Origin: Clusia tigrina
Taxonomy: Eukaryota > Arthropoda > Insecta > Diptera > Clusiidae
Direction of reading: 5' to 3'
Length of the DNA: 64,000 nucleotides
NCBI GenBank assembly: GCA_920105625.2
Contig: OV050031.1
Span: 227,092,194 to 227,156,193 of the forward strand
Every line of letters starts with the position of its first letter. Within the stretch, counting starts at the first letter, position 1. Both the position numbers and the translations under genes were made by a program. Shown piece by piece: positions 22,101-32,010 of the stretch. The notes beneath the pieces were generated by a model. That model saw only the letters and a list, made by a program, of their open reading frames with translations. It made no database searches and had not been told where the DNA came from.

Positions 22101-23380
22101 CTGCGGTGGTCAGCGGTCGCTGGTCTCAACTGCAGAAATTTCTTCTTAGCCACTTAGGCCAATGGCAGAGGAGGTCGTCTCCAACACAAACGGGAGTGGG
22201 CACAAGTGTGTGTGGAAGATGAGATTGCGGCCAAGGAGGTCAGAGGCAGCCTGGATGTTGTTCTGGTGGCTTTAAGTGGAGAGTCCACAAATTAAATTGT
22301 GTCTTGTGAGCGGTGGATAGTTGTGCTGTTTGTGCGTTCCAGAACATCCGGCCAACCAAGCAACCAAGCAACCGGACAACCAAGCAACCAAGCAACCGGA
22401 CAACCCGCACAACTCAGCTCAAGAGCAAAGTTTGCGTTTCGGCACGAAATATTTAACTTCAGATTTTGGTGAGCACACACAGCATAAGCAATTGCGACTA
22501 ACAAATAAGCGCACACACATGCTCGCACACATACACACACTCGCACACGCCCAGCCCAGCCCAAATGTAGGCGCACTGCAGTAGTTGCAGCAGTTGCAAC
22601 ATGCATTCACACACATCCGCAAATGCACGCTCAAGCACACAGAGCCACGTTCATCATGTCCGTGCTCTGTACGCCCGCCGGCCCGCCCGTGCGCCACGCC
22701 TCGGCCGAGCTGCTGGGCAAATGATTGGGCAAACGCGTTTAATATTGCCCAATTCATGAGCTGCCATAGCCAAGCCTCGCCTTCTCCTCCACTCCTCCAC
22801 TCCTACGCTACTCGCCTGCGGCTGGAGTGCCTGTGTGTCCGTGTGCCCAACGTGCGGTCGGTCCGAACAACATTGTCCTCATTTACCTGTAATAATGCTG
22901 GCTGCTGGCTGTTGCCTGCCGGCTCCAAGCTGCGTCTCTTGCCTGTGTCCTTGCGCACAATTTTGATGATAATGGAACTTCGTTGCCGCAGTTGCCGAGC
23001 CTTTCCATGCCGTTGTGCAATATTATAAACACAAATTAATTTCGTTCCAGCAGCACAGGCAGGCAGGCCTGGCTGCAGCATTCTTGCATTTGCATAAAAT
23101 ATTTGCACAGCAGCAGCAGCAGCAGTTGCCCCCTCGCTGCGCTCTGCTTTGTGCGATGTGCAGGCAGCCAGCAGCCATGGGCCGAGCAGCTGCCCGGGCA
23201 GGCTTGGGTACGCTTGGCGCTGGTCCAATAAACCAAAACTTAAACATTAAGTTTTAGATTAAATTAATGATTCAGCATTTACGGCCTCGCCGCCTGGTTC
23301 CCTCGCAACAATAAATTTAATGGAGCTGGAGCTCTGCCGCCGCACACTTCAAAAGAATTAAATATAATTCAAAATAATGT
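19101..23380. other. Unique GC-richer block, no gene recognised
   Basis: The block has CAA/CAG runs near 19722-19790 and 20965-21060, repeated cagtggcag units near 20992-21020, a cagccact/ggcagcca array (21279-21335), CA-rich DNA near 21836-21870 and 22510-22550, and two perfect 24-bp units at 22357-22404. Open frames up to about 150 codons read through these repeats. AT-rich homeodomain-type motifs are scattered through it. It looks like regulatory or intronic DNA. Confidence 0.5.
22357..22404. repeat. 24-bp tandem duplication (perfect)
   Basis: The unit begins caagcaaccaagcaaccgga and is repeated once with no change. The unit itself is made of caagcaac subunits. Confidence 0.95.
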
Positions 23381-23523
23381 TCTAACAAATTTTATTCCTA
23401 AGTAGAATTTGCCACATGAGGAGGAGATTGGCAGAGGTTGCCAGTTGATCTTTCGAATAGGAGTGGTGTGGTCTCCACGCTGCAGGCAGCCTTCTTCGGG
23501 TTGGTTGACTTAAGCACTTAAAT
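23381..23523. other. Short stretch upstream of a truncated retroelement
   Basis: A minus-strand frame is open through 23382-23639, but it overlaps the 48-bp duplication and lacks a recognisable domain. In the frame of the retroelement a stop at 23519-23521 marks the limit of its readable part. Confidence 0.4.
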
Positions 23524-24125
23524 AGGCGCGGCTGGAACACCAAGTGCCAACCTTCCTCTGTGTACGGACAGATGCGAGCTTGGAATACCAAATCCCAACC
23601 TTCCTCTGTGTACGGACAGATCAGAGCTTGGAATACCAATTGCCACCTGTAAACTGATGCTGAAGGATAGCGCCGTGCATGAGACCAATAGGTCTTGGAC
23701 AGGCGAAGGTACTTACTTAACGACTAGACTAATGTGGCCGCACCTTGATAGGAAAAAATCGAGAGACTTGCTTGGCCTGTCGAGAGAAGATATCTCTAAG
23801 GTTGTCGCTAGTATAACTGGTCATTGGCTATTCGGCAGGTATGCTCACAGGATAGGAGTACTCTTTCATATACACTGCAGAATCTGTGGGGATGCAGAGG
23901 AGGAGCAGACTGTGGAACATCTCTTCTGTAGGTGCCCGGCTTTAGTGACAAGCAGAGTGGGCTCTTTAGGCAAATACGCTTGCAGTCCTCTTACGAAAGT
24001 GTCCGGCGGGAAGTTCAAACAAATCCTGCTCTTTATTAGGGCTTCGAAATGGTGTCAAGTTTAAAAGTAGAGGTGCAGTGTTACGCGGTGGTGTCGCAAT
24101 GGACCCTGGGGTGTGAGTGAGTGGG
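23524..24125 (+). mobile_element. R1/LOA-like non-LTR retrotransposon 3' fragment, sister of 36.7-37.3 kb
   Basis: One frame runs from about 23522 to a stop at 24062-24064. It begins with a duplicated 16-residue unit (see 23534-23629), then GIPIATCKLMLKD, the segment just after RNase H. It ends with a Cys/His block: CRICGDAEEEQTVEHLF, then CRCPA (about 23878-23943), and LLFIRASKW near the C-terminus. These are hallmarks of the C-terminal zinc-like region of R1/LOA-type ORF2. The 3' untranslated region starts ggtggtgtcgcaatggaccc (24087-24106) and is cut at about 24130 by another element. Its own CCTAA tail resumes at 24650. RT and endonuclease are absent, so the copy is dead. Confidence 0.88.
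23534..23640 (+). repeat. 48-bp (16-codon) in-frame duplication inside the retroelement
   Basis: Units begin at 23534, 23582 and 23630 (the last one continuing into unique coding sequence), with ggaataccaa and tgtgtacggacaga in each. The period of 48 keeps the frame, so the protein repeats a unit that ends NLPLCTDRCEL. The sister copy at 36.7 kb has only one such unit, so this is an expansion in this copy. Confidence 0.9.
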
Positions 24126-24640
24126 TCTTTGAATGAATGAATGAATGAAATAAAGAGGGAAAATGTATCTCGACCAATTTGATCTATTGTACTCCTCCTG
24201 CATGTACCTATTCAAGGTCTTCTATTAGTTCAACAGTTCTAAGGAAGCTTAGCACTGAGTTGGGGTTCATTGCTCTAATGTCTCTGCCCTCGGGTAAGTA
24301 ATGCCCCAGATATTTATTCCTACTCCGAGCGAAGGCTTCGCAGTTCATTAGAAGGTGCTCTGATGTTTCTTCTGCCTTCGTGCAGACCCTACACCTGTTT
24401 ACTGGTGAGAGTCCCAGTTTCATGAGATGGCTTCTTAAACGACAGTGGCCATGAGATGACCTGTCAGAGTTCTTAAATTGTTTTTGCTTAATTGTGGACA
24501 TAAAGCTGCACTTTTGAGTTGTGGTCCCCAATCATGAGCTTGGATTGTCTAAGTTTTGGTAGTGAGGCCCAGTAGCGTGATCTTCTGGATTTTTCCTCCT
24601 GTCTTAATTGATCTGTTATGCCCTGTATTTTATCCATTAA
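24126..24640 (-). mobile_element. Non-LTR retrotransposon 3' fragment inserted in another element's 3' end
   Basis: On the minus strand WASLPKLRQSKLMIG (about 24535-24580) is the segment after RNase H. After a frameshift come GHCRLRSHLMKLG, then CRVCTKAEETSEHLLMNC (about 24335-24395), and a stop near 24208. The 3' region contains TACAATAGATC (24181-24191) and ends in ATTC tandem units (24130-24149), a tail unlike poly(A). Flanks on both sides match the uninterrupted 3' end of the 36.7-kb copy, so this fragment sits inside the tail of the 23.5-kb element. Confidence 0.85.
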
Positions 24641-24669
24641 GACTGACTGTCATAATAACCTAACCTAAG
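24641..24669 (+). mobile_element. Outer element's displaced 3' end with CCTAA tail
   Basis: gactgactgtcataataacc followed by tandem CCTAA units matches gactggctgccacattaacc plus CCTAA units at 37240-37273. It therefore belongs to the 23.5-kb element rather than to the minus-strand insertion. Confidence 0.8.
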
Positions 24670-25060
24670 GGTCATTGTGACATGGTCTCCATGCAAATAG
24701 CCGATCCCCAGAATAAACGAACCACTCAGCTACCAAAAGAAATGTGTGCTGAGTTTATATCTTCAGTAAACGGTGGAGAATTGCTTCGTAGTCCTTCACA
24801 GTGTTAGCGAGAGAAGAATTATCATTGTACCTGAGAGGACTTCTTAGAACTAATTTTAAGATTTAGAATAAAAATGAAAGTGCAGAAAGAAAATCGGTCT
24901 TGAACCGCAACTATATAGATCTTTGATCAAACAATTGAATTCAGGAAATATGAGTATCAATAGCACTACAGTAGTCCAGAATGTGGGGGAATGGATGACA
25001 CTCACAAAGAGTCTGCCTAGTGCGGATATGATGAACTACAGTTAAACGAGCAGAGCCAAT
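24670..25060. other. AT-rich island sequence
   Basis: No recognisable domain. It may be the downstream part (on the minus strand) of the endonuclease relic at 25.1 kb, but I could not find RT motifs. Confidence 0.35.
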
Positions 25061-25310
25061 AATGTCGTAACAGTCAGTCCAGTGGGGTCCTTCAAAAGCA
25101 GATGAATATTAAAATCACCCACCACTCACAACAAGGATCGAGTGGTGCTGACAATTCAAGTGATTTGAGAGATGAGGCAAAAATGAAGCCAGCACCCTGT
25201 AAGTGTCATACACAAATGGCAATCGAATTTTTATGTTTTTGTTGTCCTCGCAGATACGAGTAATTCAAGATTCAAAATGATGCTTCGTATCATCATGGAA
25301 ATGTGGTCAA
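25061..25310 (-). mobile_element. Relic of an apurinic-type endonuclease domain from a non-LTR retrotransposon
   Basis: On the minus strand GDFNIHLLLKDPTGLT lies at about 25072-25119. GDFN followed by H is the signature of the AP-endonuclease domain at the start of ORF2. Just upstream, in another frame, VYDTYRVLASFLPHLSNHL (about 25150-25210) fits the preceding conserved block. Downstream, an LDYCSAID stretch (about 24965-24990) is in the place where TLDLI usually stands. Frameshifts and stops break it. The clade (CR1, RTE or other) cannot be set from this fragment. No long frame is open here, so it is easily missed. Confidence 0.7.
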
Positions 25311-25626
25311 ACTTTCCTCATAACAGAGGAGAACAAACAAAGTGATTAAAAATTCCGTGATGTAATGCATCGAGAGGAGGATCCCTATTGCAGAGTGTGA
25401 GGTAATGGCTGTATACGATCATGGTAGAATGATTTAATATAGGAAAGCTCCAGTTTAGGAGACTATGAAAGCCGGAGACCCAGCGTCAGAAGCTTTATGT
25501 GAAATTCAGGAAGCTATCTGTAAGGATTTCATACCTATGAAGTAGGTAGAATTTCACTCTCTATAAAAGGACACCGAGGTCAATGCCTAAGCGTGGATGA
25601 TAAAATAATTGATACTAGTTAATATT
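25311..25626. other. AT-rich island sequence, no gene recognised
   Basis: Directly upstream (minus strand) of the endonuclease relic. No readable domain was found. It is probably decayed transposon DNA. Confidence 0.35.
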
Positions 25627-25759
25627 TAATAAACAAGATTTTGTCAGTGCTTGAACGGCGCCACAACGTGGTATCACAATGGGCCATTATGTGTGCTCAA
25701 GTGTGCTTTTGGCAAACTAGGCGGCCACTCCTACCTACCTACCTACCTAATAAACAAGA
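25627..25759 (+). mobile_element. 109-bp 3'-tail insertion with 12-bp target-site duplication
   Basis: The target taataaacaaga is duplicated at 25627-25638 and 25748-25759. The insert between them is a plus-strand copy of the tail also inserted at 10662-10821. It starts tttgtcagtgcttgaacggc and ends in four CTAC-type units. Its 5' end is truncated about 50 bases further in than the other copy. It contains gtggtatcacaatgggcc (25668-25685). Confidence 0.92.
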
Positions 25760-25834
25760 AACAGTTTCAATTTTCCATATTTTAAATGGTTTTTTTATTT
25801 ATTTTTTAAGAACAATAAATAAAAGGAAAAAGTT

Positions 25835-26375
25835 TTTGTCGACTATCTTCCTTTATAGGCTCAGAACCCCTCTGTGGTGTAGGCAAGGGCAAGCTGTTCA
25901 ACCAGCTGAGGATCGTTGAGGGACACCATAGGCACAAATACTGGGTTATCACACCAGACCTAAGGGTACCAAAGAGTCTGCTAGGGACATACCACCACCT
26001 AAAAAGATTCGAATCACTCATCAATCTCTCTAAGAATAATCTTAGGATGATGACAGGCCTACTCACAGGACACTGTAAACTGAACTCATATATGTTGAGG
26101 ATGGGGGTCACGTCGGAAGGCTCCTGCAGATACTGTATGGAGGAAGAGGAGACGTCTTTGCATGTGCTGACGCAATGTTCGGGTCTCATGCACACCCGCA
26201 GGAAATACTTGCGATTCTTCGAAGGCTCTGCCAGTGATGTGAAACCACTGGAGCCAAAACTTATCATCACGCTTATAGAGAGGATAGGACTCAAAGATGT
26301 TCCTTGAACCGCTGATGTTGGGGCACAATAGATCGACAGGGTGCGGTGCTTTAAATCCCCTACACAATACAAATA
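25835..26375 (+). mobile_element. R1/LOA-like retrotransposon 3' fragment, sister of the 10.4-12.1 kb element
   Basis: It begins within the segment just after RNase H (GSEPLCG-like, about 25860-25880). It continues uninterrupted through KGKLFNQLR, HRHKYWVITPDLRVPKSLLG, and the Cys block CRYCMEEEETSLHVLTQC (about 26125-26180), to a stop near 26305. The first part needs a frame change relative to the 26047-26307 frame. The 3' region has GGGGCACAATAGATC (26320-26334) and ends near ctttaaatcccctacacaat, like the other copy. It shows the pre-insertion state of the 10650-10833 site. Confidence 0.87.
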
Positions 26376-27870
26376 TTGTTCCTTGAGAATTTCTCTTGTT
26401 GTCAGTCCTTGAGCGAGTCAGATTCGTTGCAGTGATTAATTCGTGACTGGCTGCAAGAGATTGTGTCAGAGAATGTATGTATGATATATATGGGAGTGTG
26501 TGCGTGTGTGTGTGTGTGTCGTGTGTACGTGTGTGTGTGTTGTTCCAGTGTAAATGAAAGTACTTGCAGTCTAATGAATGCCATTTAGCACATAATTAAC
26601 CTAAAAATGTAACTCCATCTTGTTTATCAGCAGCCAAAGGCGCGCATCTCATTATCACTGGGACGTGAATATCTCTTGGCATATAGGGAATTGTTGTTGT
26701 TGCCGCTGCCGCTGTTGTTGTTGTTGCTTTAAAGTGAATTAGCTGCGCTCGCATACGTCGTTAAAACATCCGTCAAAAACTTAAGTAAACAGAAATACGT
26801 GTATTTAAACTGAAAAATATTGGAAAAAAAGAAGGAAAAGAGGAAAAAAGCGGAGAAAATACGAGTAAAAACGCTGATCCCCTGCCCAGCACAAGTGAGT
26901 ACTCACCTGTCCGTCCGTCCGTGAGGCTCCGCGCCCATTAAATACAGCGCAGAGTACGCCACACAGACACGAAATTTCCCCATCGCAGTCGGTGTTTATT
27001 TGCCAAAAAAATTAAATACGCCTAAGATCGTGATTATCGCCGATGATGATGATTGGTTTGGTGGTGCTGATGGATTTCTGCTGTAGACGCTCCGATCGGC
27101 AGCATCGCCCAAATTGCCGCGGACGGTTGACTTTAAATGGTGCTGGCTGGTGAGGCAACAACACACCTTGGCGCAGACAGATTTCGATACATGGAATGCG
27201 TTTCGGAAAGACAAACAACGCCGGGACGGATGGTTGGGACCAGCGGCTTGAGATCGTTAAAAAGACGCGACGAGACAAGCCCTGCTCCGGCCGACCGCAT
27301 TGATTTGAAATATTTAAGAAATATTTCGTTGAAAATTTTGCGACATTTTCTGCATTGAAAAAGACGACGTGACGCGCATTGAGTCAACATGTCAGTCAGC
27401 GCAGGGCTACACGGCTCGACTCGGCCACTCACTACGCTTGCATCACTGCAGCGCAGCTGCGCGGGCTTACGGCATTTCGCAATAAATATTGACAAACACA
27501 ATACCCTGAAAGCGTCCGCATTTGCATCCAGCTCCACCCAGCAGCCGCGAGCACGAGGCCGACAGCCACTTCAGCCATTTTAGCCATTTCAGCCACTTAA
27601 GTCGGTCGCTGGTGGCGGGGTCAAGTGCGTGCTGATCTGTGAGCTGCCTGCTGCCTGCTGACTGACTGGCGGACTGGCGGACGGACTCGGCAGCGATCAT
27701 GCTCGGTGCCTTTTGCATAAATTAGCGTTTGTTTTTCCACACACGCTGTCGTAAGTGCAGCTGCTAATTGAAAAAGTGTCGCATTGCGCACATATTTGCA
27801 AATAAAAAAGTCGTGCAGTGCTTCTTAATCTTTTGCAGCCTCAGCAGAACACAAAGGATATATCGAGAAC
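26376..27870. other. Unique block with GT microsatellite and GTT runs, no gene recognised
   Basis: GT-rich DNA lies at 26497-26540, GTT/GCC runs at 26692-26727, and two tandem tcagccatttcagcc-type units near 27570-27600. Open frames near 27133-27537 have no recognisable domain. Confidence 0.5.
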
Positions 27871-27992
27871 TATTGGCGAAGTGGTACGAGTAGAAACGGC
27901 GCTCATATAGGAAGCGATTGAGAGCTGAGGATATTAATTTGAATGGTCTACAGTGGTTGCCAATGAAGGGGGGAGAGTGAGTAAAGTCAGGA
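27871..27992. other. AT-rich island edge
   Basis: Nothing recognisable. Confidence 0.3.
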
Positions 27993-28088
27993 GATGGGAA
28001 GAAATGTCATAAAGAAGCAGAGAGGCTTTTTACAAGGAGTGATGGGAAGAAACGTCATAGAGAAGCTGAAAGGCTTTTTAGAAGGAAT
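27993..28088. repeat. 48-bp tandem duplication
   Basis: Copies start at 27993 and 28041, each with gatgggaagaaa, gtcata and aggcttttta. They are about 88 percent identical. Confidence 0.9.
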
Positions 28089-28116
28089 GCATAGAGTGCA
28101 GCAGTGCTAGGTAGAA

Positions 28117-28261
28117 TGCAGCAGTACTAGGTAGGTTAGGCAGCCGCATCACCAATAAACCAGTGATGCCACTTAGACCACCAGTTGTGAGGCGCGGATG
28201 CGAGGCATGGCTACGCTTCCCCCTCCAGATTGCACCAACCTGAGCCTTTGCAGCAGTACTA
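28117..28261 (-). mobile_element. 119-bp retroelement 3'-tail insertion with 13-bp target-site duplication
   Basis: tgcagcagtacta occurs at 28117-28129 and 28249-28261 with no mismatch. The 119 bases between match 12073-12207. Read on the minus strand the insert ends gctgcctaacctacc, a short CCTAA/CCTAC tail, as expected from target-primed reverse transcription. The upstream flank also contains a 20-bp partial duplication of the target (gtgcagcagtgctagg), so the exact junction may shift by a few bases. Confidence 0.88.
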
Positions 28262-28810
28262 ATTCCTGGGAAACTGCGACCCAGACAGACAAACGGATAC
28301 TTATGCAGACGTGGCTGGTGTAGAAGAGGCGTTGGTGTAACCGCATTCAATAGTGAGTTGGAGTATAGACTAACACATTGGTAGGCATTCATTGCCATGA
28401 TTGAAGGAACACAGTTAAAGAAGAGTTAGAAAGATCAGTGTATAATTTAGAATTGTCTCAGTACCTGGAATAGTAAGAATCCTTGGAACGAACTGGTGTG
28501 CTCAGTTGAAGAGCCGATTCGCAGGCATCCATATATGAATATATTTATTTGTATGTAGCTCAACGTCAACTCGCCGGAATGGTGTTTCTTTGTATACACT
28601 TCGGAAGCACTGGAGCTGAATTGATCCTCTAACCGGTGTGTAGTAAGCCTGTAAGCCACAAGCGAACCCTCGGGCACGACACTTGACATACCTGCCATTG
28701 CAGACCTCAGTGCACCTACACGTGTAACCAGCACAAGTGAGGATACAAGTACCGGAGATCAACTCATCGGTGACTGACTGCTGCACTGATCGATGGGCAG
28801 CGTGCATGTT
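28262..28810. other. AT-rich island sequence, no gene recognised
   Basis: A minus-strand frame at 28502-28807 gives a Cys-rich peptide with no named family. I saw no terminal repeats. Confidence 0.4.
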
Positions 28811-30000
28811 GACTTCAGTACTCTTTGGTGCGTCCTCAGATGCTTTGTGATGTCAGTGCATGCAGAACACAATTGGAAACGTTTGTAAAACAATGCGCAA
28901 ATGACGCAAAGCAGTCGAAAATCACGTAAGAATTAATTGAACAGCAACTGCAACAAGCGACAGCCAACAACCACTGCCAAACAACAAAAACAACAAGAAT
29001 AGTAACAACAGTAACAAGCAACAACCAGTAACAACAAGGAACGAGCAACACAAAGGAATTCATTAACGTGGCTCTGGGTGGAAAATTTGATTGATCTGAA
29101 GTGTACACAGCGCAGTTGGTGAAAGTCCCCTTCCGGAGGTGGCCGCTTTGTGTCGTCCTTCGTCCTTAGTCGTTCTTGTTGCGTGCTTCGTGCTTGTTTT
29201 TAATAAAACTACGCTGCTCGTGTAACGCACCCACTCACAACGCACACATGCGCCCGCCGTGAGCACCTTGCAGCGCTCGGGGTGCGGGTATTTTCATATT
29301 TATAAGATAATTGAAAGCGGGTATTGCCAAATTAACGTCGCTGCGCAAACAGAAAAGTGTGCAGCTCGTGCTGCCAGCATGCATGTGGGTGTGTCCTGGG
29401 CTGTAGCAGGAAGACGTCTGCCCAGGCCGAGGACGAGAACGAGTACGAGGACGACGGCGGGCACATCTTTTGTGTACACAAGCGCTTTATTGTTTTCTCT
29501 CTGCCGGGCTGCGCCGGGCTGCGAGAAGTTTCGCTTTGAGTTGTGCGCTTAAATTGCACAGATTTATTAAATTGCATTCGTAGCTATTTTAAATTGTATC
29601 GCATGGCCCCGAGCAGGGATTTCATTTCATTTCGCTACGTTCGAATCGTTTCATTTTATCGGACTTCCGCCAAGTTGCTCTTGCGTCGTGCCATGGCCGT
29701 GGCTGCAGTGCTGCTGCCTGGCTGCTTGGCTGCTTGGCTGGCTGGCTGGCTGCTTGGCTGGCTGGCTGGCTGGCTGGCTTCCTTCGGGGGGTGATTGGAC
29801 GTACCAGCGGCAGCGAATTGCAGACCAGCAAAAGCCTTGCCAGCTCTCGATTTGTATCTGACGTATGTGCTTGTTGTTGTAGTTTGTGTCTCTTATTTTT
29901 CCGCATTTAGTCTAAGGGTTCTTTTGTCTTTGCCCTGCCGCCTGTGTTTGCGTTACTTTCTTTTCGTGCTGCTGGTTTCACTTTTAAACTGCAATTTCGA
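28811..30000. other. Unique block with CAA/GTT runs and a GGCT array
   Basis: CAA-rich DNA lies near 28960-29040 and GGCT repeats at 29714-29781. Neither open frame of about 90 codons has a recognisable domain. Confidence 0.5.
29714..29781. repeat. GGCT tetranucleotide array
   Basis: About sixteen units ggct/tgct alternate. Similar CAGC arrays on the opposite strand lie near 58366-58391. Confidence 0.95.
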
Positions 30001-30823
30001 AATAACACTACAAGGATACAAACAATCAGCCACTATGTCCTCCAGATACTAGTGCTGTTGCGTCTTCGTCCTTTCGAGTGGCCCCCTACAATAACACTTA
30101 CTAAAGAGTAGCAGTCTAATAAAAAATTGCGATTTGTTGAACTGAGATGGTGGAAAAATGTGGAATTGCATTGGTCTACAACGCAAACTGGGGTGCTCAA
30201 ATGGCTCGGCGCACCCAGACACATCTTTTCGAGGGTTTTAGAATTGTGCTATTTCAGAAAAAAAAATAATGTTTGCATGGAGAATTTGTTGTTTTTTTGT
30301 TTTTGTTGTTTTGTGGGGGTTTGAATGCCAAGAATTCCAATTGATTGCCTCCAGTTGTGCTCAACAACATGAGGCTGGCGGAGAGTGTGTACGTTCTTCG
30401 GGGAAATCGGTATCAGAGTTCATGTATGATTCATACTGTTCGGAAAATGTCTTTGCCAAGCCTGGCAGTGGCTTATCTCGTTCTCTCTAAGTCGTTAAAA
30501 TAGACATGCCCGCTCATATGATAATGATGAAAGAAATACTGAGTGGAATTGTGATGCGGGACCCTTTTTGCTAATGAACTTAATTGTAGAAGACTATAGC
30601 ATTGCTGGATATATATCCAGTGAAGAGGTTTGTTAGGGGCATAGTATTTCACTGATGAATTGACTGCTGTAGTGACAATTGTGAGTTTGTAATACAAGTG
30701 AAACTCATAAAACTGCTGCATTAAATAAAATGGTTTTACCCTATTCTACTGGATATAGACTGGATATTAGCCTTATTGAAGTTGCCTTTGCTATTGATGC
30801 AATCCAGTGATTCGAACTATAAG
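30001..30823. other. AT-rich island sequence, no gene recognised
   Basis: Frames near 30033-30490 are short and have no recognisable domain. Nothing else is ordered before the 22-bp array. Confidence 0.4.
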
Positions 30824-30972
30824 TAATTGAGGTACTCTAACCTACTAATTGAGGTACTCTAACCTACTAATTGAGGTACTCTAACCTACTAATTGAGGTA
30901 CTCTAACCTACTAATTGAGGTACTCTAACGTACTAATTGAGGTACTCTAACCTACTAATTGAGGTACTCTAA
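30824..30972. repeat. 22-bp tandem array, seven nearly identical units
   Basis: Units start at 30824, 30846, 30868, 30890, 30912, 30934 and 30956, each taattgaggtactctaacct plus ac. Only one substitution is visible (near 30930). Such uniformity suggests recent expansion or gene conversion. Confidence 0.97.
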
Positions 30973-31041
30973 ACTTCTGCTAACAATAAATTTCCCTGAT
31001 GTTTGGAAACCTTTTTGAGGAGTTCCAATTTGTTTGAACAC

Positions 31042-31256
31042 ACTCTCTGTTTAATCATAGAATAAAGAAATAAGAGTCACAATCTCGAACAACAAACTTT
31101 TTGTATGGAGGCGCTGCTAATAGCGCCAATTCTTCAATAGCTCTTACTTTCATATGGCAGCGCCACTCTGTTTACTACCTTCGACCGATCTTTTCTATGT
31201 CGAAAAATTAGTGATATTTCAGATTGTAACTCTTATTTCTTTACTCTCTGTTTAAT
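31042..31256. mobile_element. MITE-like element with 22-bp inverted ends and 14-bp flanking direct repeats
   Basis: Inverted ends aaagaaataagagtcacaat (31064-31085) and its reverse complement at 31221-31242 differ at one position. Just outside, actctctgtttaat is found on both sides (31042-31055 and 31243-31256). The interior is about 135 bases and contains a gcgct...agcgcc hairpin, and it has no coding capacity. The flanking repeat is longer than the 2-10 bp duplications of known cut-and-paste families, so the true borders may lie inside it (for example TTAA within tttaat). Confidence 0.75.
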
Positions 31257-31763
31257 ATACTCTCCTTTGAACATATTGGCATCGAAACCAGTCTTCATAG
31301 TTTTGTTTCAAAATAGTCTGCAAATAGAGAAACCGACTTCCAAGAATCAAATTTCAAACATTCAATGACATTATATATTGACGATAAGCAGATTCTAGCT
31401 TTAGTAACTTAATCGATGATTAGTGAAGTTTCTGGAGATGGAAGACATTCTGTTTCAATATGATTTCAATTTGATTGAGCCACAAAATTGTCGTCAGATG
31501 TGATTAGAAAATCGACAACAAAATTGAAAACTGCGGCAATAATACAACGACACCGCACTACTTACTGCCTCTCACAATGAACCATGGGAGTAAAAAATGT
31601 CCACCAATTTTGGTTATTAATTCTATTTGAGGAATAGCACTAAATATTTTGATGGGGTTTTGTTAAGGAATCAAGGAACAAAGTCGTAAGACCAAAAAAT
31701 CCAGCGAATTAAACTTTTTCCTTTTAACTAGTGTAAGAAAACTAATATTTTCTTCGTGTGTAG
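31257..31763. other. AT-rich island sequence
   Basis: No recognisable domain or repeat was found. Confidence 0.35.
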
Positions 31764-32010
31764 ATAGATAGATATATTTAAGGGTGTTATACACTGTGAC
31801 CTGAAAGATCTATTGTGATGCCCCTATTTATTTGACAGATGAGGATAGTCTCATCTGTAAATCTTCTGTCAGGTTAATTTTCGACAGGAATTCATATATT
31901 TTGGAGATATCAAGGTGAGGGATCTTGCTCATATCTAAGATATATTCTCCAAAACACCTGAGTCTACGGTGTGCCAATGGTCCGCAGTCTGTGTGTAGAG
32001 TGAATTAAAG
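31764..32010 (-). mobile_element. Decayed C-terminus and 3' end of an R1/LOA-like retrotransposon
   Basis: On the minus strand DCGPLAHRRLRCFGEYIL (about 31925-31985) and KIYEFLSKINLTEDL (about 31855-31905) match the end of the Cys block and the closing helix of the R1/LOA-like ORF2 C-terminus. The 3' region carries TCACAATAGATC (31807-31818) and ends in TCTA units (31764-31777), a short tandem tail. No frame longer than 60 codons survives. Confidence 0.7.
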
